DNA of 64,000 nucleotides, taken from positions 124,001 through 188,000 of the forward strand of contig SEBU01000001.1 of NCBI GenBank assembly GCA_004173475.1, given 5' to 3'. The DNA comes from Gammaproteobacteria bacterium (lineage in GTDB: Bacteria > Pseudomonadota > Gammaproteobacteria > Pseudomonadales > Cellvibrionaceae). The notes beneath the pieces were generated by a model. That model saw only the letters and a list, made by a program, of their open reading frames with translations. It made no database searches and was not told the origin of the DNA. Of this stretch, positions 27,424 to 36,885 are shown one piece after another (position 1 is the stretch's first letter; the number at the start of each line of letters is the position of its first letter). The translations under genes and the position numbers were made by a program.

Positions 27424-28335
27424 ATGACCGATACTTCGTTTGAAATACCACAAAAATTTGAATTCACCGTCACCAAACCTGAGCAGACTGCGCTGGATTT
27501 ATTAGCGGAGGGCTCCGGGCTTTCCAAACAGCGCATTAAAGATGCGATGAATAAGGGTTGCGTTTGGTGGACACTCAAAGGCAAAACAGTCCGCATGCGT
27601 CGTGCAACCAAAGTGCTGCTCAAGGGCTCAAGAGTTCAGTTTTTCTACGACGAACAAGTCCTCGCGCGTAAACCTGAACCGGCGCAATTGATTCACGACG
27701 CGCAGCAGTACAGCATTTGGTATAAACCTCAAGGCATGCTGGCACAAGGATCGCAGTGGGGCGATCACTGTAGCATTTTACGGTGGGTTGAAGTGAATGG
27801 CGAATCTATCTATGGAAAGAACGGTGATTATGGAAAGAATCACGACTACGGAAAGCAACGAGAATGTTTTTTGGTGCACAGGTTGGACGCGGATGCAGCA
27901 GGTTTGATGCTTATTGCTCATACCAGTCAAAGCGCAGCTAAATTATCCTTGCTGTTCCAGGGGCGCGACATCAAAAAATATTATCAAGCCTGGGTCGTTG
28001 ACGATTTTGAATTGCCTGAAAAAGGTATGACGTTGAATTATGAGTTGGATGGTAAAACGGCAGTCACTCACATCAAAAAAATTGGCTCCTCAAGTAAGGC
28101 GACGCTTCTGGATGTTCATATTGAAACCGGTCGCAAACACCAGATTCGACGTCATTTAGCCAACATTGGACATCCAATCGTCGGGGATAAATTGTACGGC
28201 ACCAAATCAAACGAAGGTTTGCGACTGCTTGCATACCGGTTAGAGTTTATTTGTCCTTTTTCGCGAGAACTTTTGAATATTGAGCTGGATAAAAGCTTGC
28301 AATTCAACCTTGGCAGCAATTCAAAAAACGAATAA
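27424..28335 (+). CDS. RluA-family pseudouridine synthase
   Basis: A 303-residue pseudouridine synthase of the RluA family; the target RNA and position are not determinable. Seen: an S4-like start (LLAEGSGLSKQRIKDAMN), QYSIWYKPQGML, the catalytic Asp in HRLDADAAGLMLIAH, and TGRKHQIRRHLANIGHPIVG. The active-site segment reads HRLD-ADAAG rather than the usual HRLDxxTSG. An in-frame triple repeat (YGKNGD, YGKNHD, YGKQRE) precedes the active site. It is divergent from yaeQ with only 27 bases between the start codons, so the promoters must overlap the genes. Confidence 0.88.
   Translation: MTDTSFEIPQKFEFTVTKPEQTALDLLAEGSGLSKQRIKDAMNKGCVWWTLKGKTVRMRRATKVLLKGSRVQFFYDEQVLARKPEPAQLIHDAQQYSIWYKPQGMLAQGSQWGDHCSILRWVEVNGESIYGKNGDYGKNHDYGKQRECFLVHRLDADAAGLMLIAHTSQSAAKLSLLFQGRDIKKYYQAWVVDDFELPEKGMTLNYELDGKTAVTHIKKIGSSSKATLLDVHIETGRKHQIRRHLANIGHPIVGDKLYGTKSNEGLRLLAYRLEFICPFSRELLNIELDKSLQFNLGSNSKNE
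27811..27864 (+). repeat. Three 18-base tandem repeats inside the pseudouridine synthase gene
   Basis: Units begin TATGGAAAGAACGGTGAT, TATGGAAAGAATCACGAC and TACGGAAAGCAACGAGAA, encoding YGKNGD, YGKNHD and YGKQRE. The length is a multiple of three, so the frame holds. Similarity decays along the array, suggesting an old duplication by slippage. Confidence 0.75.
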
Positions 28336-28345
28336 ATAGGGCAAT

Positions 28346-28384
28346 AAAAAAGCCGCATGCGAATTACCACAAGCGGCTCTTTTC
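28346..28384. terminator. Bidirectional terminator
   Basis: AAAAAGCCGC and GCGGCTCTTTT arms around a 15-base loop, between the convergent pseudouridine synthase gene and the second barrel gene. Confidence 0.8.
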
Positions 28385-28397
28385 GAACGCGAAAAAC

Positions 28398-28964
28398 TTA
28401 GAAGTTCATGCGTGCGCCAACAGCAAAGGTCGTTTGATCCGAACCAAGACTGATATCACCCGTCAATGCGAATCGTGTATCGAACCAATACACCAATCCA
28501 CCGTTAACTTCGGTGTCACCATCGAATGCAGTGTGATGAGCAACTTCCAATTTGCCTTCAAGCTCGTTGGTGAAGAAAGTGCGAATTCCAGCGGCAGCAA
28601 TTAAACCTGTATCGCTATCACCATGATCAACGGAAGTATCTTCAGCACTCAATACACCATAGATGCTTGATTGACTGCTAAATGCTGTGCGGTATCCAGC
28701 GCCGATACTCGCGGTTCTCGAACCACAACCTTTATCGCCACCCACATCGGTGAACGATGCGCGCGCAAAAAATTCATCGGTCAATTCCAAACTGCCGTAC
28801 AAGTTCAAACCGTCTTGATCGCAGTCGTAATCATCCAAATCCTGATTAACATATTGCAGGCCCGCGTAGTTATAACTGATAGCGGAATTGGTAGCAGCCG
28901 TTGCACTTACACCAACAAGAGTGAGTGAAGCTAAAAGTAATTTCGCCAGTTTTGTAGTTTTCAT
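28398..28964 (-). CDS. Small outer-membrane beta-barrel-like protein
   Basis: A 188-residue protein with a signal peptide (cleavage near SATA-ATN) and alternating amphipathic strands (GLNLYGSLELTDEFFARASFTD split as GLNLYGSLEL and FFARASFTD; ASIGAGYRTAF; LEGKLEVAHHTAF), ending ARMNF with terminal Phe. The shape fits an eight-stranded outer-membrane barrel. The family is not named. Many surface-loop residues are acidic, some in DDYDCDQDG that could bind calcium. The start at 28964 has GGAGATTCT ahead; an earlier in-frame ATG at 28985 precedes that ribosome site and is rejected. Confidence 0.78.
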   Translation of the reverse strand: MKTTKLAKLLLASLTLVGVSATAATNSAISYNYAGLQYVNQDLDDYDCDQDGLNLYGSLELTDEFFARASFTDVGGDKGCGSRTASIGAGYRTAFSSQSSIYGVLSAEDTSVDHGDSDTGLIAAAGIRTFFTNELEGKLEVAHHTAFDGDTEVNGGLVYWFDTRFALTGDISLGSDQTTFAVGARMNF

Positions 28965-29196
28965 AGAATCTCCAATTGCGTTCATTTAAAGGGCTGCCAG
29001 TCGATATGCTGTACAATCCATACCAGGCGCGGCGCGGATTATCCTTATATTTTGCTTAAAAAAAGTGTTTGAGTTCGCGTTTAAACACTGTTGCTCGCCC
29101 AAAACCGGATTTAACAGGGCGAATTCTATTAGAAAAACCCTAACCTTAACCGTCACTTAACAGACAGATGCTATAGGCTTCCCTTGCTAACTAACC

Positions 29197-29202
29197 TATA
29201 AT
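29197..29202 (+). promoter_or_regulatory. Candidate -10 element of the miaB operon
   Basis: Perfect TATAAT followed by GCGCGCC, a GC-rich discriminator typical of stringently controlled genes, about 43 bases before the miaB ATG. The -35 region is not clear, so this is moderate evidence only. Confidence 0.4.
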
Positions 29203-29244
29203 GCGCGCCTCTTTTTTTGTATATTTTTCACGCAGGCCGGTTTC

Positions 29245-30618
29245 ATGTTTACCACCGAAAAACCCACCAAAAAGCTTTACATCAAAACCCATGGTTGCCA
29301 GATGAACGAATACGATTCGTCGCGCATGCGTGATCTGCTGGGCGAATCTCACAACATGGTGGCCACTGAGAATCCGGAAGACGCAGATGTAATTTTGATT
29401 AACACCTGCTCCATTCGTGAAAAAGCGCAAGAGCGTTTATTCCATGAACTGGGCCGCTGGAAGAACTTGAAGAAGAAAAATCCGGATTTAGTTATTGGCG
29501 TTGGCGGCTGTGTGGCCAGTCAGGAAGGTGCAGCCATTGCGAAGCGCGCGCCGCATGTGGACTTGATTTTCGGACCCCAAACCTTACATCGTCTTCCAGA
29601 AATGATGGAAACCAAACGCGCAAACGGTGTTGTAGTTGTAGACATCAGCTTTCCTGAGGTCGAAAAGTTCGACCGTCTTCCCCAGCCAGATGCTGACGGA
29701 GTAAGTGCGTTTGTCTCTATCATTGAAGGCTGCTCCAAATATTGCACATTCTGTGTTGTTCCCTATACCCGCGGTGAAGAAGTGAGTCGCCCGGTGGCTG
29801 ATGTGCTGGCCGAAGTCGCGCATCTTGCCAAACAAGGCGTGCGCGAAGTGAACCTGTTAGGCCAGAACGTAAACTCCTATCGCGGTGATAATGGTGACGG
29901 GACTATCATGGATTTGGCCGAATTAATTACGTGTGTTGCTGCCATTGAGGGAATTGACCGAATCCGCTTTACCACTTCGCATCCAGTAGAGTTTAGCGAT
30001 GCGCTTATCGACGTTTACAACGAAGTGCCCGAGTTAGTAAGTCATCTTCATCTACCGGTACAAAGCGGTTCTGATCGGATATTAATGGCAATGAAGCGCG
30101 GCCACACCGTATTGGAATACAAATCCAAACTGCGCAAAATTAAAAAGAATCGTCCGAATATCAGCTTCTCATCGGATTTCATCGTGGGTTTCCCCGGAGA
30201 GACTGAAGCAGATTTTGAAGCGACCATGAAGCTCATTCATGAAATGGATTTTGATACTTCTTTTAGCTTTGTTTACAGCCCGCGCCCCGGCACTCCCGCT
30301 GCGGATTTAGTAGATGAAACACCTGAAGAACTAAAAAAGCAGCGGCTAGCGATATTGCAAGATCGCTTGATTCAACAAGCCATGGCGATTAGCCGTCGTA
30401 TGGTAGGCAACACCGAGCGTATTTTGGTAACCGGCTACTCTAAAAAAGATCCAGGCGAACTATCTGGCCGCACCGAAAACAATCGCGTAGTTAACTTCCG
30501 CTGTGACGACACCAACTTAATTGGCAAATTTGCAGATATCGTTATCGAAGAAGCCCTCACTAATTCGCTCCGTGGCGTGTTAATTGCCTCAGAACTGGAT
30601 GAGGATTGGGTTAAGTAA
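29245..30618 (+). CDS. miaB: tRNA-2-methylthio-N6-isopentenyladenosine synthase MiaB
   Basis: Radical-SAM methylthiotransferase that adds the methylthio group at tRNA A37. The 457-residue product carries the three N-terminal cluster cysteines ([31 protein letters not shown]), the radical-SAM motif in [17 protein letters not shown], and a C-terminal TRAM domain ([15 protein letters not shown]). It heads the classical run miaB-phoH-ybeY-corC-lnt, all on this strand with short gaps. Confidence 0.98.
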   Translation: MFTTEKPTKKLYIKTHGCQMNEYDSSRMRDLLGESHNMVATENPEDADVILINTCSIREKAQERLFHELGRWKNLKKKNPDLVIGVGGCVASQEGAAIAKRAPHVDLIFGPQTLHRLPEMMETKRANGVVVVDISFPEVEKFDRLPQPDADGVSAFVSIIEGCSKYCTFCVVPYTRGEEVSRPVADVLAEVAHLAKQGVREVNLLGQNVNSYRGDNGDGTIMDLAELITCVAAIEGIDRIRFTTSHPVEFSDALIDVYNEVPELVSHLHLPVQSGSDRILMAMKRGHTVLEYKSKLRKIKKNRPNISFSSDFIVGFPGETEADFEATMKLIHEMDFDTSFSFVYSPRPGTPAADLVDETPEELKKQRLAILQDRLIQQAMAISRRMVGNTERILVTGYSKKDPGELSGRTENNRVVNFRCDDTNLIGKFADIVIEEALTNSLRGVLIASELDEDWVK

Positions 30619-30678
30619 TGCAAGTGGTAAAAAAGTCACTAGAAAACTAGTGACTCAGCCAGTTATTTTGGTTTAGTC

Positions 30679-31788
30679 TTGACCTATTCCCGTCATACGA
30701 GTTTATTGAACACTTTGAACAGCCACATAAGTAGCTCTGAACAGACCACTACTGCTTTACCCATCCAGCTCAGCCTGGAGCCTAATGATAGCCGTCGCCT
30801 TGCCAACCTTAGCGGTCTTCTTGGGCAACACCTTCACCAAATCGAAAAGCATTTCGGTATTGAAATACGCAATCGCGGCAATGAATTTGCCCTCCTCGGT
30901 GAGCATGTCGCTACCAGCACCGCCGCTGAACTTTTGCGCCATCTGTATGCCGAAACAGCAAGCACTGAACTAACACCCGATGAAATCCATCTCGCCTTGC
31001 AAACCTCAGGTATTGAAGCCCTTATGGAACAATTGAACACCCCGTTTGAAAACGCTCGTGAAATTGATCTGGACGCTACCGAATCTAACGGCGTTACTTT
31101 GATCCGCACGAAAAAATGTACCATCAAGCCCCGCGGCGCTAATCAACTGAATTATGTCAAGGCCGTTCAGACTAACGACATTAATTTTGGTATAGGCCCG
31201 GCCGGTACAGGCAAGACTTACCTCGCGGTAGCTTGCGCAGTTGAAGCATTGCTTAAAGATCAAATCGAACGCATTTTACTTGTGCGCCCTGCGGTTGAAG
31301 CGGGTGAAAAATTAGGCTTTTTACCGGGCGACCTTGCGCAAAAAGTTGATCCCTATCTTCGTCCTTTATACGACGCTTTATTTGAAATGCTGGGCTTCGA
31401 GACAGTTGGAAAATTAATGGAGCGCGGCATTATTGAAGTGGCTCCACTCGCTTTTATGCGTGGTCGTACGCTCAATAATTCTTTCGTAATTTTGGATGAA
31501 AGCCAAAACACAACACGCGAACAAATGAAAATGTTTTTAACGCGTATTGGTTTTGGGACCACGGCAATTATTACCGGTGATCCAACTCAAATCGACTTAC
31601 CACGCGGACAAGCGTCTGGTCTTCGCCACGCGATTGAAGTACTCGACAATGTTCCGGGGATTAGCTTTACGCATTTCAACTCAAAGGACGTTGTACGTCA
31701 TCCGATAGTGCAACGAATTGTTGAAGCCTACGCAGCCTTTGAAGCTAGCAACCCGTCCCACAATAATTCAAACGGCCATTCGAGCTAA
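30679..31788 (+). CDS. ybeZ: PhoH-family ATPase (YbeZ)
   Basis: A 369-residue PhoH-like ATPase that partners the rRNA endonuclease YbeY in E. coli. The P-loop GPAGTGKTYLAVA, VRPAVEAGEKLGFLPGD, RGRTLNNSFVILDESQNTT (Walker B) and IITGDPTQIDLP are in the standard order. The start is taken as TTG at 30679; the exact N-terminus is uncertain because the first 35 residues are poorly conserved in the family. It ends three bases before ybeY, strongly implying co-expression. Confidence 0.94.
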   Translation: MTYSRHTSLLNTLNSHISSSEQTTTALPIQLSLEPNDSRRLANLSGLLGQHLHQIEKHFGIEIRNRGNEFALLGEHVATSTAAELLRHLYAETASTELTPDEIHLALQTSGIEALMEQLNTPFENAREIDLDATESNGVTLIRTKKCTIKPRGANQLNYVKAVQTNDINFGIGPAGTGKTYLAVACAVEALLKDQIERILLVRPAVEAGEKLGFLPGDLAQKVDPYLRPLYDALFEMLGFETVGKLMERGIIEVAPLAFMRGRTLNNSFVILDESQNTTREQMKMFLTRIGFGTTAIITGDPTQIDLPRGQASGLRHAIEVLDNVPGISFTHFNSKDVVRHPIVQRIVEAYAAFEASNPSHNNSNGHSS

Positions 31789-31791
31789 ATC

Positions 31792-32262
31792 ATGTCGTAC
31801 CGAATAGATGTTGAAGTCAACAGCTCCAGCACCAAAATTCCAAGCCTGGAAAATATGGAGCACTGGATTGCTACAGCCTTGCATAGCGATGAACTTAATC
31901 AGGCTGAAGTGAGCGTCTACATTGTTGATGAAGCTGAAAGCCAAGAACTGAATTCGCAATATCGCGGTAAAAATAAGCCAACTAATGTGTTGTCATTTCC
32001 GGCAGATATTCCCGATGAAGTTGGAGTGCCGTTGCTAGGAGACCTTGTTGTCTGTGCCCCTGTAATAGAACGTGAGGCGAAAGAACAAGGAAAATCCCTC
32101 GAAGCACATTGGGCGCACATGTTGGTACATGGCACCTTGCATTTACTCGGTTACGACCATATTAATGATGACGAAGCAGATGTAATGGAAGCATTGGAAA
32201 CACGTTTGATTACACAACTGCATTTTCCTGCGCCTTACAATGAAATCGTAGAACACTCATAA
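31792..32262 (+). CDS. ybeY: Endoribonuclease YbeY (rRNA maturation)
   Basis: A 156-residue metal-dependent endoribonuclease needed for 16S rRNA 3'-end maturation and ribosome quality control. The zinc-binding motif HGTLHLLGYDH lies near residue 113. Also seen: LNSQYRGKNKPTNVLSFP (split as LNSQYRGK and NKPTNVLSFP) and LGDLVVCAPV. Three bases after phoH/ybeZ and 65 bases before corC, the usual order. Confidence 0.96.
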   Translation: MSYRIDVEVNSSSTKIPSLENMEHWIATALHSDELNQAEVSVYIVDEAESQELNSQYRGKNKPTNVLSFPADIPDEVGVPLLGDLVVCAPVIEREAKEQGKSLEAHWAHMLVHGTLHLLGYDHINDDEADVMEALETRLITQLHFPAPYNEIVEHS

Positions 32263-32327
32263 CATCGATTGCATAACATTGAATAGAACGGCTTTTTGCT
32301 ACACATTTTTTACTAGGTAAAACGAAG

Positions 32328-33170
32328 ATGTCGGAAGACTACAGCAGCCATACTGAGAAACACGAACGGTCTTGGCTGGATAAATTGTTGCACGCGTTCA
32401 GCGATGAACCGCGTTCGCGTGATGAATTATTGGACATTATTAAAGATGCTGCAGACAACCAACTGCTCGATCAAGACGCACTGAGCATTATTGAAGGCGC
32501 GCTCGACGTATCTTCGTTACAAGCACGTGAGATCATGGTGCCACGCTCACAAATTACCGCGATTCGTTTGGATGACTCCCCGCAGGATTTTTTACCTCAA
32601 GTTATTGAATCTGGCCACTCACGGTTTCCGGTAATTGGTGAAAGTCTGGACGATATTAAAGGCATTTTGCTCGCTAAAGATTTGCTTCCGCTTGCGTTAA
32701 AAGGCACCGAGAATTTTAACCTGGAAAGCATTCTGCGAACTGCAAATATAGTTCCGGAAAGTAAACGCGTAAATGTGCTCTTGCGCGAGTTTCGCGAAAA
32801 CCGTTACCACATGGCGCTGGTCATGGATGAATACGGCGGCATATCGGGATTATTAACGATTGAAGATATTCTCGAGGAAATTGTCGGTGAAATCGAAGAC
32901 GAAACCGACGAAGAAGACAACGACACTTATATCAAGCGCATGAGCGATACAGATTTTATTATTAAAGCGCTCACCCCCATCGAAGAATTCAATACACATT
33001 TTAATGCCGAATTGAGTGAGGAAGATTTCGACACTATTGGCGGCATTTTAATGCAAGAGTTTGGACACATTCCAAAACGCAATGAAGTGGCGGTGATTGA
33101 AAATTTCCAATTCCGCGTGCTCTATTCCGACAATCGTCAAATCCATTTACTGCGTTTAACGATTTTATAA
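32328..33170 (+). CDS. corC: Magnesium/cobalt efflux-associated CBS protein CorC (YbeX)
   Basis: A 280-residue cytoplasmic protein with two CBS domains (about 66-185; MVPRSQITAIRLDD, then GHSRFPVIGESLDDIKGIL) and a C-terminal transporter-associated domain (FDTIGGILMQEFGHIPKRN). The segment YHMALVMDEYGGISGLLT lies between. The family links to magnesium homeostasis and, in the ybeZYX-lnt block, to ribosome maturation. The N-terminus lacks the membrane part of the longer CorB/YtfL proteins, as is normal for CorC. Confidence 0.94.
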   Translation: MSEDYSSHTEKHERSWLDKLLHAFSDEPRSRDELLDIIKDAADNQLLDQDALSIIEGALDVSSLQAREIMVPRSQITAIRLDDSPQDFLPQVIESGHSRFPVIGESLDDIKGILLAKDLLPLALKGTENFNLESILRTANIVPESKRVNVLLREFRENRYHMALVMDEYGGISGLLTIEDILEEIVGEIEDETDEEDNDTYIKRMSDTDFIIKALTPIEEFNTHFNAELSEEDFDTIGGILMQEFGHIPKRNEVAVIENFQFRVLYSDNRQIHLLRLTIL

Positions 33171-33311
33171 AATAATGTAAACACTGCATGCATGTAGTGT
33201 ACATACCTAGAGATAGGTAGTCGTCATTCCTTAGGAATTCAGTGTGCTTATCGCAAAAAGATTACTGGATTTCGTAGGGCGTGACGATGATGTCAGGACT
33301 CATTTCCTTTT

Positions 33312-34832
33312 ATGATCCAATCACACCTGATACAACGCCTCAATCAATTATCTGATCGGCAACAACTCGCTATTGCCTTGCTTGCGGGCTGTTTAGTTCC
33401 TTTTAGTTTTGCTCCCTTCAACATCTGGCCACTCAGCATAATCGCGCTTGTCACGCTTGCGTTGCTTATCAAAAACCAAGCACCTAAAAAAGTTTTATGG
33501 CGCTGTTGGTTGTTTGGTATTGGAATGTATGGCCTTGGCGTTTCGTGGATTTACGTCAGTATTAGTGGATTTGGCGGCGCACCTGTACCGCTCGCTGCGT
33601 TTCTCGTTATTGTTTTCGTATTTTTTATGGCGGCATTTTTTAGCATGCCGTTTTATATCTTCGGACGATGGTTTAGTAGCAGCGCCTTAGGCTTGATTAT
33701 CGCATTTCCTGCAACCTGGTTAATCAGCGAATGGGTACGCACCTGGTTATTAACCGGCTTTCCTTGGCTATTTATCGGCTACGGCGATTTAGCAAATTGG
33801 CTTTCAGGTTGGGCGCCGGTTATCGGTGTCATGGGCTTGAGTCTGTTGAGCGCAGTAACTGCAGGCTGGATTGCTCAAACTATTTACAACCCAGAAAAGT
33901 CTGCCGCGTCGATTCTTACAGGTTTTGTCGTAACAGCGCTCTGGATTACCGGATTTGCTTTACAGCATGTGGAGTGGACAGAGATATCCAAAGCCCCCAT
34001 CAGTATCGCAATTGTACAACCGAATATTGATCAGGAAGAAAAATGGCAAGTGGACTCTCGTGAGAGTACGGTAGATTTGTTACGCAAAAAAACGGAACCC
34101 TTATGGGGGCATAAAATTATTATTTGGCCGGAAGCTGCTATCACCCAAATTTACAGCGATGCCTTACCCTTTTTAAATGAAATAAATCGTAAGGCGTCAG
34201 ATAACGATTCAGGTTTAATTACTGGGATCATTTTCGATGATCAGAAAAAGGATATTTACTACAACTCCGTCGTCACTCTTGGAAAAGCCATTGGAATTCA
34301 CCATAAACGCCGATTAGTACCCTTCGGAGAATATGTGCCCATTGAGGCGCTGCGTAATATGATTGAGTTTTTTAACTTGCCAACATCCATTATCAGCCTC
34401 GGTCCCGAGGAACAATATGGTTTGAAAATAGATGATTTGTTAATTTCTCCATCCGTGTGTTACGAAGTTGCCTTTCCGGATTTAATTGCAAAAAATGCAC
34501 TGGATTCTCAACTACTTTTATCGGTGAGTAATTTGGGTTGGTTCGGTGATTCTCTCGGCAGGCATCAATTTATGCAAATGGCACAAATGCGCGCGCTCGA
34601 AACCCAACATTATTATGCGTACAGCACTAATAATGGCCCTAGTGCTATTTTTGACCGCAAAGGTCAGGTTACGGCTTACACAAATGCTTTTGAGCAGACT
34701 GTTTTAAGCAGCGAAGTATTTGCCGCGACTGGTGCTACCCCGTTTATGAAATTAGGTAGTTTGCCATTAGTAGTAATCAGTATCTTAGGATTAATTTTTC
34801 TGCGGATTTTTGATAAAAAAAATCCAGACTAG
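33312..34832 (+). CDS. lnt: Apolipoprotein N-acyltransferase
   Basis: Lnt adds the third acyl chain to the N-terminal Cys of lipoproteins in the inner membrane. The 506-residue product has about seven N-terminal membrane segments, then a nitrilase-like periplasmic domain with the catalytic triad Glu in IIWPEAAIT, Lys in HHKRRLVPFGEYV and Cys in SPSVCYEVAFPDL. One more membrane segment closes the C-terminus (LPLVVISILGLIFL). The gene is the natural substrate-processing partner of the many lipoproteins in this window. Its stop codon lies inside the loop of the terminator that follows. Confidence 0.97.
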   Translation: MIQSHLIQRLNQLSDRQQLAIALLAGCLVPFSFAPFNIWPLSIIALVTLALLIKNQAPKKVLWRCWLFGIGMYGLGVSWIYVSISGFGGAPVPLAAFLVIVFVFFMAAFFSMPFYIFGRWFSSSALGLIIAFPATWLISEWVRTWLLTGFPWLFIGYGDLANWLSGWAPVIGVMGLSLLSAVTAGWIAQTIYNPEKSAASILTGFVVTALWITGFALQHVEWTEISKAPISIAIVQPNIDQEEKWQVDSRESTVDLLRKKTEPLWGHKIIIWPEAAITQIYSDALPFLNEINRKASDNDSGLITGIIFDDQKKDIYYNSVVTLGKAIGIHHKRRLVPFGEYVPIEALRNMIEFFNLPTSIISLGPEEQYGLKIDDLLISPSVCYEVAFPDLIAKNALDSQLLLSVSNLGWFGDSLGRHQFMQMAQMRALETQHYYAYSTNNGPSAIFDRKGQVTAYTNAFEQTVLSSEVFAATGATPFMKLGSLPLVVISILGLIFLRIFDKKNPD

Positions 34833-34850
34833 TTGTCTGGATTTTTTTTA
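34814..34850. terminator. Bidirectional terminator overlapping the lnt stop codon
   Basis: ATCCAGAC (34822-34829) and GTCTGGAT (34835-34842) with A and T runs; the loop TAGTT contains the lnt stop at 34830-34832. It also serves the convergent gene that ends at 34862. Confidence 0.92.
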
Positions 34851-34861
34851 TCACTCTGAGC

Positions 34862-35248
34862 TTAGGCGGAGACCGCTTGTAATTCGCCTTCAATGTTTAA
34901 TAATGCAAGAAAATGGTTGCGCTGACTCGGCGAACTAACTACTTCACAACGAGCGGACAAAGGTGTGTTGCCCACCCATTCAAATTTCCAACGAAATAAT
35001 TCGGGGTTACTAGTTCCTCCGCGCAACTCAATTAATTCAAAACGGCGAGCATCAACCTTGAATAGTTCACGCAATTGAAAAGCAAAGTGTTCCGCATTTT
35101 TCGCAACCAAACTGGACGCATGCTGCGCAAGCGCAGAAACAAATACATATTCGCGGCCATAAGCTTGTGTATGATATGCGGAAAGTTGTAGCTCTTGACC
35201 TAAGCGGTTGACTAACGAATATTTATTAAATGACTGTCCTAACGTCAT
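34862..35248 (-). CDS. Hypothetical protein
   Basis: A 128-residue soluble protein, family not recognised. The N-terminus has a short polar stretch, then mixed helical and strand segments; an LGQELQLSAYHTQAYGREY stretch and RRFELIELRGG suggest a compact alpha/beta domain. No signal peptide or membrane segment. It converges with lnt across a shared terminator. The 327-base region upstream holds no other gene. Confidence 0.65.
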   Translation of the reverse strand: MTLGQSFNKYSLVNRLGQELQLSAYHTQAYGREYVFVSALAQHASSLVAKNAEHFAFQLRELFKVDARRFELIELRGGTSNPELFRWKFEWVGNTPLSARCEVVSSPSQRNHFLALLNIEGELQAVSA

Positions 35249-35575
35249 TCAGCATCCCCTCTTGTTTTGCTTCTCATTTAAAGACCACTACTCAAGACTA
35301 AAATTCCATGCACTATAAAATGTCTGGAATTCTCCATTGAGTAACTTTAATGTTTGGATTCCGATGTGCGTGAAGTCTACGTTCAAAAAATGACAACTCA
35401 AGTTTAATTTTTTCAAAAAATCATTTGCGCGAAAATATTTTTCCCACGATTGTTTTTTGAACAAGACAAAAATAATTGTGTTTCTTTTGGTGGCTATGCT
35501 CAGGTCACCGGGTAACAGAATGTCGTTGCCCTTTGGCCAACGCGAAAATTAAATAAGCCTGTTGAAGGAAGAAGC
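35249..35575. other. Intergenic region, no gene seen
   Basis: 327 bases between ttcA (ends at 35576) and the small gene reading away at 35248. AT-rich; no terminator hairpin with a T run, no RNA gene recognised. It should carry the promoter of the hypothetical gene and the 3' end of the ttcA message. Confidence 0.5.
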
Positions 35576-36487
35576 TTAGACGGATTCCAGAATATCGCCA
35601 GCGTCTAAAAATTGCACAATGCTTGGCTTTGATACAAAGGGTTCAATAGTTGAACAAGTGTCTGTATCAGTGCGGGCAATTGCATTTTTGTCGGCCAGCA
35701 AATCAACGAAGTTAAATAAACTTGAATCAGCCAATTGCGAGGGGGATACATTTTTAATGGCAGAGAATATGGTTTCAGTGCGACCAGGGTGCTGTTTTTC
35801 CCAAGTATGAAGCATGTCCTTGATAACTTGCCGCTGCAAATTTTCCTGCGAACCACATAAATTGCAGGGAATAATTGGGAAGCCTTTGAGCGACGCGAAT
35901 TCAATAATATCCGCCTCGCTGCAATAGGCCAGCGGGCGAATAACGATGTTGCGTTTATCATCAGCCAGGAGTTTTGGCGGCATGGCTTTTAATTTGCCGC
36001 CGTAAAACATGTTCAAAAATAATGTTTCTATGATGTCATCGCGGTGGTGCCCCAAGGCAACTTTGGTCGCACCGATTTCTGCGGCAAAATCATAAAGAGT
36101 ACCGCGACGAAGACGCGAGCACAGGCCGCAGGTGGTTTTACCTTCGGGAACAATTTCTTTAACGATGCTGTATGTATCCCGTTCGATAATATGAAAAGGT
36201 ACGCCGAGAGCGGTCAAGTATTCAGGCAAGACATGCTCAGGAAAGCCGGGCTGTTTTTGATCCATATTTACGGCAATGACCTCAAAATCAATCGGCGCGG
36301 TTTTCTGCAAGCTGAGCAGTATGTCGAGCATAGTGTAAGAGTCCTTACCTCCCGACAGGCAAACCATTACTTTGTCGCCTTCTTCGATCATGTTGTAATC
36401 AATAATCGCCGTACCGACGAGCCGCCGCAGGCGTTTTTGCAATTTATTGAATTCCAGACGATCCTGACGCGCAGCTTGTTCTTTCAT
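35576..36487 (-). CDS. ttcA: tRNA 2-thiocytidine biosynthesis protein TtcA
   Basis: TtcA adds sulfur to cytidine 32 of certain tRNAs using an iron-sulfur cluster. The 303-residue product from the ATG at 36487 contains the PP-loop [10 protein letters not shown] and two CxxC motifs, [12 protein letters not shown] and IPCNLCGSQ, which ligate the cluster. The [18 protein letters not shown] stretch is family-typical. Codons upstream of 36487 extend the frame by about 49 residues, but those residues are not conserved-looking. No neighbour on the same strand. Confidence 0.96.
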   Translation of the reverse strand: MKEQAARQDRLEFNKLQKRLRRLVGTAIIDYNMIEEGDKVMVCLSGGKDSYTMLDILLSLQKTAPIDFEVIAVNMDQKQPGFPEHVLPEYLTALGVPFHIIERDTYSIVKEIVPEGKTTCGLCSRLRRGTLYDFAAEIGATKVALGHHRDDIIETLFLNMFYGGKLKAMPPKLLADDKRNIVIRPLAYCSEADIIEFASLKGFPIIPCNLCGSQENLQRQVIKDMLHTWEKQHPGRTETIFSAIKNVSPSQLADSSLFNFVDLLADKNAIARTDTDTCSTIEPFVSKPSIVQFLDAGDILESV

Positions 36488-36885
36488 AAGGGTCACTCTA
36501 CTGAAAACGATAATCAGCTTTTGCTGAAAAGGCGCGCATTGTACGGATTTTGCGCATGGGAGGGAATCATAGGCAACAAATCGTAAAAACAATCGAGCAA
36601 CATAACAAACCTGGCTGAACGCGCCGAGCGGCAACGACTGGCAACTAAACGTTATGCGCCTGGCAAATGAGGAAATAAATTTCCTCTTACACCCGCCTTG
36701 TCAGTTCAACCGAGGCGCTTACCGCCAGAAATTGCCTCGTTAAGCGCGATCATCAGGCGGATAGAGAAGGATTCTTCTGTTTATTTCCTATGATTTCTTT
36801 GGCGGTTGCCCATGGCATAGGGTTTGCTCTTAGAAATATAAGCAAACACCTCAAGGGTGTCTCATAAGGTTCAGCGGAGTTAGGT
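36488..36885. other. 398-base intergenic region between ttcA and the PilZ gene
   Basis: Divergent gene pair, no gene inside. Two inverted repeats were seen: GAGGAAAT-AA-ATTTCCTC at 36669-36686 (perfect 8-base arms) and ACACC-TCAAG-GGTGT near 36847. The first could be an operator; the second could be an mRNA leader hairpin for the PilZ gene. Both assignments are inference. Confidence 0.5.

Noticed and set aside
36044-36586. 180-residue plus-strand frame opposite ttcA
   Set aside because: Covers conserved ttcA codons in antisense and shows no family features.
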